A DNA stretch of 64,000 bases. Source: Haliea sp040221975. Its GTDB lineage: Bacteria > Pseudomonadota > Gammaproteobacteria > Pseudomonadales > Halieaceae. The position numbers and the translations under genes are program-made. Positions 17,367 through 24,019 of the stretch are shown piece by piece. A model generated the notes under the pieces. The model was not told where the DNA came from. It made no database searches and worked only from the letters and a program-made list of their open reading frames with translations. How positions within the stretch are numbered: the stretch's first letter is position 1; every line of letters starts with the position of its first letter. The stretch is taken from positions 248,001 through 312,000 of the forward strand of contig JAVJWR010000036.1 of the NCBI GenBank assembly GCA_040221975.1. Direction: 5' to 3'.

Positions 17367-17762
17367 ATGGAATACAACCCCGATCAACACAGCCTGAAAT
17401 GCCCCAAGTGCGGCCACGGCATGGAGGAAGTCACCTACGGCGATGTCACCATCGACCGCTGTACCAATTGCATGGGGCTCTGGTTTGACACTGGGGAGGC
17501 AGACGCCCTCAAGTCCAAGTGGATGGGTGACGCCCTGGACCTGGGCAACCCTGCCGAAGGCAGGAAATGGGACCAGGTGGCGGACATCGCCTGCCCGCAC
17601 TGCGGCAAGGACATGGAAAAAACCTCGGACCGAAAACAGCAGCACATCTGGTACGAGACCTGCAGTGAACACGGCATGTTCATGGATGCCGGTGAGTTTA
17701 CCGACTACAAGCACGAGACCCTGGTCGACCGTTTCCGCAGTCTGATCAAGGGCGGGCGCTGA
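17367..17762 (+). CDS. Zinc-ribbon (zf-TFIIB-type) protein
   Basis: 131 residues. The first zinc ribbon has Cys12, Cys15, Cys32 and Cys35 (CPKCGHG ... DRCTNCMGLWFDTGE), the typical zf-TFIIB layout. A second, looser site has Cys76, Cys79, Cys99 and His102 (CPHCGKD ... CSEHG). The GLWFD and GMFMDAGE segments after each knuckle are near repeats, suggesting internal duplication. The family is conserved but functionally uncharacterised. No operon partner is obvious. Confidence 0.82.
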   Translation: MEYNPDQHSLKCPKCGHGMEEVTYGDVTIDRCTNCMGLWFDTGEADALKSKWMGDALDLGNPAEGRKWDQVADIACPHCGKDMEKTSDRKQQHIWYETCSEHGMFMDAGEFTDYKHETLVDRFRSLIKGGR

Positions 17763-17769
17763 CCCGCCC
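17750..17769 (+). terminator. GC-rich hairpin overlapping the zinc-ribbon stop codon
   Basis: GGGCGGG (17750-17756) pairs with CCCGCCC (17763-17769) across a 6-base loop holding the TGA stop. There is no T-run, and the next gene begins 37 bases later, so this may attenuate rather than stop transcription. Confidence 0.35.
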
Positions 17770-17805
17770 GGGCATGCAGGGCGCCCCCCGCATCATCCCG
17801 GCGCA

Positions 17806-19239
17806 GTGATAACCGTCAAGACCCGCCTCCTGTATGGCGCAGGAGGCGCGGTATCTGCCGCCAAGGAAGCGGCCTACACCATGTTCATCCTGCTGTTCTA
17901 CACCCAGGTCCTGGGCTTGAGCGGCACCGTCACCGGCCTCATCATCGCCATCAGTCTTGTCTGGGACGGCGTCTCCGACCCCCTGGTTGGCTCGCTTTCA
18001 GACCGCCTGCGCAGCCGCTTTGGCCGTCGCCATCCGTTCATGGCGCTGAGCATCCTGCCCCTGGGCCTGGGTTTCGTCGGCCTGTTCGCGCCACCCCAGG
18101 CCGTGATCGACAACAGCATCTGGCTGGCGGCCTGGCTGCTGTTCTGGTCCCTGTGGGTGCGCACCTTTGTCACCACCTTTACCATTCCCCACCTGGCCCT
18201 GTCGGCCGAGATCACTTCCGACTACCATGACCGGACCCAGGTGCTGGGAGCCCGCATGGGCCTGATGTTCCTGTTTGCCGTACTGCTGCCCGCAGCGGCC
18301 CTGGTGCTGGTATTCCCGGAACAAAACGGCATCGACGGGCGCTTCGAGCAGTCGCGCTACCCCCTGTACGGGATGCTGTCCTGCGCCGTGGTCTGGGTCA
18401 TGGCGACTCTGAGCACGGTGGGAACGCGGCACCACATCCGGCCCGAAGTGCCGCGGCCCGGCGGCGACCAGGGCGAGCGCACGACGCTCTTCGCCCTGGT
18501 CCGGGACCTCTGGCGCACCCTGGGCAACCGCAATTTCCGCCTCCTGATCGCCTACGATGTTGCCGCCACTTCTGCCTATGGCGTCATCAGCAGCCTGAAC
18601 ATGCTGGTATGGACTTTCTTCTGGGAGTTCTCGGCCACCCAGATTTCCATCATTTTGTCAGTGCCGACGCTGCTGGCCGTACTGCTGGCCGCAGTGACCC
18701 TGGGTCCCCTCGGCAGGCGCCTGTCGAAGCAGCGGCTGGTGCAGCTGTCGCTGCTCGGGCTCATCCTCAACTGCCTGTGGCTATATCCGCTGCAGTTGTT
18801 CCAGCTGCTGCCCGCGGACAGCGACCGTCTCATTTTCGCCCTGAACTTCATCTTCATGTTGATATTCATGTACCTGTTCATGCTGCGGATCATCAACAGT
18901 ACCTCCATCGTCGCAGACCTGACCGACGAACATGAACTGGACCACGGTGTGCGCCAGGAAGCCGGCTTCTTCTCAATGACCAACTTTGTCAACAAGCTGG
19001 CGACCGTGGCCGGCCCCCTGTACGGTGGCCTGGCGCTGGATATCATTGGCCTGGAAACCGGGATGCGCCCTGGCGAGGTACCCCTCGGGACCCTGCACGG
19101 ACTCGTCTATGCGCTGGGGCTAGGTGTCATCCCGGCCCTGCTGGTTGCCCTCTGGATCATTTCCCACATCCACACCAGCCAGGCGCAGGTAGAGGCGGTG
19201 CAGGAAAAACTGGCCGCCCGGCGCGCACTGAGCGAGTAA
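17806..19239 (+). CDS. MFS_2 / GPH-family (glycoside-pentoside-hexuronide) cation symporter-like transporter
   Basis: 477 residues from a GTG start, with about 12 membrane helices. The beginning (LLYGAGGAVSAAKEAAYTMF), the conserved VWDGVSDPLVGSLSDR loop and RFGRRHPFM are MelB/GPH-family signatures. LALSAEITSDYHDRT is another. Relatives import sugars, glucuronides or other small glycosides with Na+ or H+. No glycosidase gene lies nearby, so the substrate is unknown. Confidence 0.85.
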   Translation: MITVKTRLLYGAGGAVSAAKEAAYTMFILLFYTQVLGLSGTVTGLIIAISLVWDGVSDPLVGSLSDRLRSRFGRRHPFMALSILPLGLGFVGLFAPPQAVIDNSIWLAAWLLFWSLWVRTFVTTFTIPHLALSAEITSDYHDRTQVLGARMGLMFLFAVLLPAAALVLVFPEQNGIDGRFEQSRYPLYGMLSCAVVWVMATLSTVGTRHHIRPEVPRPGGDQGERTTLFALVRDLWRTLGNRNFRLLIAYDVAATSAYGVISSLNMLVWTFFWEFSATQISIILSVPTLLAVLLAAVTLGPLGRRLSKQRLVQLSLLGLILNCLWLYPLQLFQLLPADSDRLIFALNFIFMLIFMYLFMLRIINSTSIVADLTDEHELDHGVRQEAGFFSMTNFVNKLATVAGPLYGGLALDIIGLETGMRPGEVPLGTLHGLVYALGLGVIPALLVALWIISHIHTSQAQVEAVQEKLAARRALSE

Positions 19240-19258
19240 ACCTGGAATGGCCTCCTGC

Positions 19259-19300
19259 GGGCCTGGAGCGCAGTGACCCGGGTTGCCCGGATCCAGGCCC
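19259..19300 (+). other. Hairpin between the transporter and DAHP synthase genes
   Basis: GGGCCTGGA (19259-19267) pairs perfectly with TCCAGGCCC (19292-19300). The 24-base loop itself contains CCGGG-TTG-CCCGG, so two stems can form. No T-run follows. It may end the transporter transcript or act on the DAHP synthase leader. Confidence 0.4.
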
Positions 19301-19339
19301 TGGGTCAAAATGCCCGGCCCAGGCGCCACAGGCAACACC

Positions 19340-20440
19340 ATGAACAAGCCCAGCCCGACTGACCGCAGCCCGACTGACCTCAGCCCGACTGACCGTACCG
19401 ATGATGTCCGCATCCACGGGGCCCAGCCGCTGATCACGCCCTGGGTGCTGGCAGAGGAACTGCCGCTGCCCGATGCCCAGCGCCACAACATCGCCCGGGC
19501 GCGGCGCGAAATCGAGGCCGTGCTGCGCGGCGAGGACCGCCGTCTGCTGGCCATCGTCGGCCCCTGTTCGGTACACGACCCGGCCGCGCTGCTCGACTTC
19601 GCAGCCCGTCTGCAGGAGGACTGTACGCCGCTGGCGGATGCCATATTGCCGGTGTTGCGGGTCTATTTCGAAAAGCCGCGCACGGTGGTCGGCTGGAAGG
19701 GCCTGATCAACGATCCGGACCTGGACGGCAGCTTCCATATCAACAAGGGCCTGCGGCAGGCGCGCAAGGTACTGCTGGATGTCGCCACCCTGGGATTGCC
19801 GGCGGCCAGCGAGTTTCTCGACACCACCTTCGGCCAGTACTACGCGGACCTGGTGAGTTTCGGCGCCATCGGTGCGCGCACCGTGGAAAGCCAGATCCAC
19901 CGCGAACTCGCCTCCGGACTGTCCATGCCGGTGGGCTTCAAGAACGGCACCAACGGCAATATTACCGTCGCCATTGACGCTATCCGCTCGGCCAGCCACA
20001 GTCACTGGTTCCCGTCCCTGACCAAGGAGGGCACCCCCGCGATCCTGCACTCGACCGGCAACCCGCACTGCTACCTGATTCTGCGCGGAGGCGGAGACTC
20101 CGGACCCAACTACCATCCCGAGGCAATACAGGCCGCGGCCATGGCGCTGGCGACCAGGGAACTGCCCGCGTCCCTCATCGTCGACTGCAGCCACGGCAAC
20201 AGCAACAAGGATCCGCAGCAGCAAGCGACTGTCGTGTCGTCACTGTGCGACCAAATCGAGCAGGGACAAGCGGCCATTCGCGGCGTCATGCTGGAGAGCC
20301 ACCTGACCGGCGGCACCCAGCCGATGGCGGATCGCGACCAGTTGACCTACGGCCAGAGCATCACCGATGCCTGCCTGTCGCTTGCAGAAACCCTGCCCCT
20401 GCTGGAGCAGCTGGCGGCCACAGTGCGCCGGCACGGCTGA
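19340..20440 (+). CDS. 3-deoxy-7-phosphoheptulonate (DAHP) synthase, class I AroFGH type
   Basis: 366 residues from ATG 19340, close to E. coli AroG (350). The conserved sequences LLAIVGPCSVHDP, FEKPRTVVGWKGLINDP, GLPAASEFLD, GFKNGTNG and the C-terminal VDCSHGNSNKDP are diagnostic of AroF/G/H enzymes. It condenses PEP and erythrose 4-phosphate in the first step of the shikimate pathway. Allosteric specificity (Phe, Tyr or Trp) is not readable with confidence. The first 20 residues hold three five-residue repeats (SPTDR/L) coded by 15-bp tandem units, which the family does not usually have. An earlier in-frame ATG at 19283 looks less likely. Confidence 0.95.
   Translation: MNKPSPTDRSPTDLSPTDRTDDVRIHGAQPLITPWVLAEELPLPDAQRHNIARARREIEAVLRGEDRRLLAIVGPCSVHDPAALLDFAARLQEDCTPLADAILPVLRVYFEKPRTVVGWKGLINDPDLDGSFHINKGLRQARKVLLDVATLGLPAASEFLDTTFGQYYADLVSFGAIGARTVESQIHRELASGLSMPVGFKNGTNGNITVAIDAIRSASHSHWFPSLTKEGTPAILHSTGNPHCYLILRGGGDSGPNYHPEAIQAAAMALATRELPASLIVDCSHGNSNKDPQQQATVVSSLCDQIEQGQAAIRGVMLESHLTGGTQPMADRDQLTYGQSITDACLSLAETLPLLEQLAATVRRHG
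19351..19395 (+). repeat. Three 15-bp tandem units in the DAHP synthase N-terminus
   Basis: Three units of CAGCCCGACTGACCG (the middle ending in T) are in frame and code for SPTDR, SPTDL and SPTDR. They lie before the conserved catalytic barrel, in a region free to vary. Confidence 0.88.
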
Positions 20441-20447
20441 CCCTGGG

Positions 20448-21494
20448 CTACCAGGTGTAACCGATCCTGAACCGGTAGCTCTGGTCCAGCTCATCCAGCT
20501 CGCCGGGCACGGCGCTGTCGTAGGTCAATTGCACTTCCGCCGCACCTTCGATATTCAGCAGCAGCGGAAACGACAGCCCCATGACGAGGTTGAGGACGAG
20601 ATTGTCGGTCTCGTCCAGGTTCCAGATCCCCGTGTGCTTCAGGTAGAGCAGGGAATTGCCGTTCAGGTAGTTGCTGCTGGCGTCGACGCTCCAGTTGGCA
20701 CCGACGTAATCCTGATCCTCGGCCATAATGAAGTCCTCGTCGACATAGACCAGGCCTGCCTCGCCGGAGAGAGTGAAAACCGGTTGCTCGTAGAACTGTC
20801 GACCCATGTAGGGGCCAAGGTAGTAACGCAGGTCGAGATCAGCGAAGTTGTCCTGCTCGGCGGAGACGTTCACACCCCAGTACAGTGGTCCTTCCAGAAA
20901 ACGGTCATACTTGGCCAGCACTGACCAGTTCTCGGCATTCTTGACCCCATTGGCCTCGTCGATTTCCCCGTTCAGGCGGGTGGTGTAGCGATCCTGCAGG
21001 CTGCGCCAGACACTGTCGACCCGGTAGTCGAATTCGTCGGTATCGGTGTTGCCACGCTGCAAGCCAAGCGCCGCACTGGCCTGGCCGGTCCAGCGATAGC
21101 CGCGCCCCAGTTCCCAGGGCTCGGGATCGCTCAGCGCCAGGTCGCGCAAGGCGTAGCTGCCTGCCGGCGCGTCCCCGGAGGTCAGTACCAGCTGCTCCCC
21201 GGTAACGGTCAGGCCAGGCTCCGTGACCACTTCCCCATCCGCCAGCTTGAGCACCACGGGACCGTCTGACTGCAGGCTGACAATCCGGTCCTGCTTGATC
21301 TTCAGGCTGCCCGCGAACTCCGTCTCCACGGTCACAACACCGTCGCGTATGCCTTTTACAGTACCGAAAATCCGGGAGCCGTTCTTCAGTACCAGCTCGT
21401 CGGGCGCCGCCGCGGCGCCCGGGACAACCAGGCCCGCGACCAGCGCCGTAAGCGCCATCGTCAGCCTGGCAACAGGAAAAAATGTGTGTGCCAT
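20448..21494 (-). CDS. DUF481 outer-membrane protein (YdiY-like)
   Basis: 348 residues with a signal peptide ending about PGAAAAPDE. An N-terminal SH3-like region (VLKNGSRIFGTVKGIRDG...) precedes a DUF481 beta-barrel with alternating aromatic/hydrophobic strands. The C-terminus ends in an aromatic residue (YRFRIGYTW), as BAM substrates do. DUF481 proteins include salt-induced outer-membrane proteins of unknown role. The ribosome site is AAGGAG about 10 bases before the start. The gene ends 7 bases from the convergent DAHP synthase stop. Confidence 0.85.
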   Translation of the reverse strand: MAHTFFPVARLTMALTALVAGLVVPGAAAAPDELVLKNGSRIFGTVKGIRDGVVTVETEFAGSLKIKQDRIVSLQSDGPVVLKLADGEVVTEPGLTVTGEQLVLTSGDAPAGSYALRDLALSDPEPWELGRGYRWTGQASAALGLQRGNTDTDEFDYRVDSVWRSLQDRYTTRLNGEIDEANGVKNAENWSVLAKYDRFLEGPLYWGVNVSAEQDNFADLDLRYYLGPYMGRQFYEQPVFTLSGEAGLVYVDEDFIMAEDQDYVGANWSVDASSNYLNGNSLLYLKHTGIWNLDETDNLVLNLVMGLSFPLLLNIEGAAEVQLTYDSAVPGELDELDQSYRFRIGYTW

Positions 21495-21507
21495 CAGATA
21501 CGGCTCC

Positions 21508-21534
21508 TTGAAACAGGGGGGAAGTGCCTATAAT
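21508..21534 (+). promoter_or_regulatory. Sigma-70 promoter for glutathione reductase
   Basis: TTGAAA (21508-21513), a 15-base spacer and a perfect TATAAT (21529-21534). The spacer is short for sigma-70. The predicted transcript starts near 21541, giving a leader of about 66 bases before the gor start at 21607. Confidence 0.5.
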
Positions 21535-21606
21535 ACCGGATCCCAACCGGTTCTGCGGCCTCTACAAGACTGTTAGACTGATTCGCCCCCCCATCTGGAG
21601 ACAACT

Positions 21607-22965
21607 GTGAGCAACAAGGACTACGATCTCTTTGTCATTGGCGCCGGTTCCGGCGGCGTGCGCGCGGCGCGCATCGCCGCCGGCTTCGGCGCGCGGGTGG
21701 CAATCGCCGAGGACCGCTACATGGGCGGCACCTGCGTCAATGTCGGCTGCGTGCCCAAGAAGCTGTATGTCTATGCGTCGGAATTCGGCAAGGCCTTCGA
21801 GGACGCCCGCGGCTTTGGCTGGGACAGCAGCAAGCCGGCCTTCGACTGGTCCACCCTGCGCGACAACAAGAAAACCGAGATCTCGCGGCTCAACGCCATC
21901 TACCGCAAGCTCCTGGCAGGGGCCAATGCCGACATTATCGACGGCCGGGCGCGACTGGTTGATGCCCACACCGTCGCCGTGGGTGACCGCCAGTACAGCG
22001 CCGAGAAGATCCTGATCGCCACCGGTGGCTGGCCCCATATTCCCGAGTTCCCGGGCAGCGATCTGGCCATCACGTCCAACGAAGTGTTCGATCTGGAGTA
22101 TTTTCCGGAACGCCTGGTCATCGTGGGCGGCGGTTATATCGCGGTAGAGTTTGCCGGCATTTTCAACGGGCTGGGCGCGCGGGTCACCCAGCTGTATCGC
22201 GGCCCCCTGTTCCTGCGCGGCTTCGACCCGGATATCCGCGCCCACGCGGCCCGTGAAATCCTCAAGACCGGCGTCGACCTGCGGTTTGAGGTCAATGTGG
22301 AGTCCATCAGTCGCGGCCGGGATGGCCTCGACCTGCAGCTGACCGACGGTACGCAGATCACCGCGGATGCCGTGCTCTACGCCACCGGGCGGGTACCGCA
22401 CCTGGACGGCCTGGGCCTGGAAAACGTCGATATTGAACTGACCGAGTTCGGTACCATCGCGGTGGATGAGCACTATCGCACCAGTGAATCGAGCATTTTC
22501 GCGGTCGGCGACGTTATCGGCGGCATGGAACTGACACCGGTGGCCCTGGCCGAGGGCATGGCCTTCGCCCGACGCCAGTTCGGCGATCCCGCCCAGGAAG
22601 TCGACTACGACTTCATCCCTACCGCGGTCTTCTGCCAGCCCAATATCGGCACCGTCGGCTTCACTGAAGAGGAGGCGCGGGCAAAGTTTGGCCACATACG
22701 CCTGTTCAAGGCCAACTTCCGACCCATGAAGCACACCATCAGCGGCCGCGACGAGCAGACCTTCATGAAGCTGATCGTGGACAAGGCCAGCGACCGGGTC
22801 GTCGGCGTACACATGATGGGCCCCGATGCAGGAGAAATCATCCAGGGCATCGCCATTGCCCTGCGTGCCGGCGCCACCAAGGCCGTGTTTGATTCCACCA
22901 TCGGCATCCACCCGACCGCGGCAGAGGAGTTTGTCACCATGCGCGAGCCGTGGACGGAAGACTGA
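21607..22965 (+). CDS. gor: Glutathione-disulfide reductase
   Basis: 452 residues from a GTG. FAD site GAGSGGVRAARIAAGFGARV lies at residues 12-31 and the redox disulfide is Cys43/Cys48 in GGTCVNVGCVPKK. The NADPH domain (GGGYIAVEFAGIFNGLG) is followed by Arg-containing YRGPLFLRGFD, which favours NADPH and is typical of Gor. The dimer-interface HPTAAEEFVTMR supplies the catalytic His. It reduces oxidised glutathione in the cytoplasm. It is complete and of normal length. Confidence 0.95.
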   Translation: MSNKDYDLFVIGAGSGGVRAARIAAGFGARVAIAEDRYMGGTCVNVGCVPKKLYVYASEFGKAFEDARGFGWDSSKPAFDWSTLRDNKKTEISRLNAIYRKLLAGANADIIDGRARLVDAHTVAVGDRQYSAEKILIATGGWPHIPEFPGSDLAITSNEVFDLEYFPERLVIVGGGYIAVEFAGIFNGLGARVTQLYRGPLFLRGFDPDIRAHAAREILKTGVDLRFEVNVESISRGRDGLDLQLTDGTQITADAVLYATGRVPHLDGLGLENVDIELTEFGTIAVDEHYRTSESSIFAVGDVIGGMELTPVALAEGMAFARRQFGDPAQEVDYDFIPTAVFCQPNIGTVGFTEEEARAKFGHIRLFKANFRPMKHTISGRDEQTFMKLIVDKASDRVVGVHMMGPDAGEIIQGIAIALRAGATKAVFDSTIGIHPTAAEEFVTMREPWTED

Positions 22966-22984
22966 GGCATCCGGGCCGCGCTCC

Positions 22985-24019
22985 ATGATTGAGGTCGATT
23001 CGCTGTCGCGCAACTACGGGTCCACCCCGGCGGTAGATAACGTCTCCTTTGGTATCGGCGCCAACGAGGTGGTCGGGCTGCTGGGCCACAACGGCGCCGG
23101 CAAGACCACCATCATGCGCATGCTCAGCGGCTTCCTGGAACCTTCGGCGGGCAGCATCACCATTGCCGGCGTGAGCATGTCGGAACAGGCGCGCGAGGTG
23201 CAAAAGCAGCTGGGCTACCTGCCGGAGCACCTGCCGGCGTACCCGGAAATGATGGTGGCGGATTATCTCGAGTATGTCGCCACCCTCAAGGGCATTCCGG
23301 CGGCTGACCGGTACCTGGCCCTGCGCGAGGCCATCGCCGCCACCGACCTGGGCGAGCGGGCCCTGGATCCGATCAACCGCCTGTCCCGGGGCCTGCGCCA
23401 GCGGGTGGGTGTGGCCCAGGCCATCCTCGGACAACCGCGCCTGCTGATCCTGGATGAGCCCACCAACGGCCTGGATCCGGAGCAGACCGGACAGATGCGA
23501 GCGCTGCTGCGACGCCTCTCGGAGCGTGCCACCGTGATTCTCTCCACCCACATCATGCAGGAAGTGGAAGCAGTCTGTGACCGGGTGCTGGTGCTGGCCG
23601 CGGGCCGCCTGGTACTGGACCAGCCACTGCAGGCCCTGCGCCAAAGCCGCACCCTGAAACTGCGCGCCGGGCTGGAACAGCCGGAGCTGGAAACCTGGCT
23701 GCGGCGCTTGCCGCAGATCGCCAACGTCAGTGTCAGCAGCGAGCCCGGTGACGCCGACCAACGAACCTGGCTGTTGCAGCTGCGGGCAAGCGCCGACATC
23801 GACACCGCCGCCAACAACATCGCCAAGTGTGTGACCGGCGCCGGCGCCGGCCTCTATGAGCTGCAACCGGTCGTGCAGGACCTGGACAGCATTTTTCGTG
23901 GGGCCGCCTCAGGTCGGGCCGCGTCAGGTCGGGCCGCGTCAGGTGGGGCCGCCTCAGGTCGGGCCGCGTCAGGTGGGGCCGCCTCAGGTGGGGCCACGAA
24001 TGGCGGGGCTGTGGCATGA
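22985..24019 (+). CDS. ABC transporter ATP-binding protein
   Basis: 344 residues from ATG 22985, 17 bases after gor stops. Walker A is GHNGAGKT (34-41), the signature is LSRGLRQRVGVAQA, and Walker B is LLILDEP followed by TNGLDP. The fold matches the ABC-2/GldA-type exporter ATPases. Its last 40 residues are a Gly/Ala/Ser/Arg repeat coded by 15-bp tandem units and are not part of the ATPase fold. The stop overlaps the next gene by 4 bases (ATGA), so it works with the fused permease. Extension to an ATG at 22826 lies inside gor and is rejected. Confidence 0.9.
   Translation: MIEVDSLSRNYGSTPAVDNVSFGIGANEVVGLLGHNGAGKTTIMRMLSGFLEPSAGSITIAGVSMSEQAREVQKQLGYLPEHLPAYPEMMVADYLEYVATLKGIPAADRYLALREAIAATDLGERALDPINRLSRGLRQRVGVAQAILGQPRLLILDEPTNGLDPEQTGQMRALLRRLSERATVILSTHIMQEVEAVCDRVLVLAAGRLVLDQPLQALRQSRTLKLRAGLEQPELETWLRRLPQIANVSVSSEPGDADQRTWLLQLRASADIDTAANNIAKCVTGAGAGLYELQPVVQDLDSIFRGAASGRAASGRAASGGAASGRAASGGAASGGATNGGAVA
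23901..23990 (+). repeat. Six 15-bp tandem units in the ABC ATPase C-terminus
   Basis: Six units of the form GGGCCGCsTCAGGTs (s is C or G) are in frame, followed by a degenerate seventh at 23991-24005. They encode AASGR/AASGG repeats. Variation sits at the same two positions in most units, indicating recent slippage. Confidence 0.9.

Noticed and set aside
23901..23990. Possible CRISPR array
   Set aside because: Units are 15 bp, contiguous and in frame with a gene; there are no spacers.
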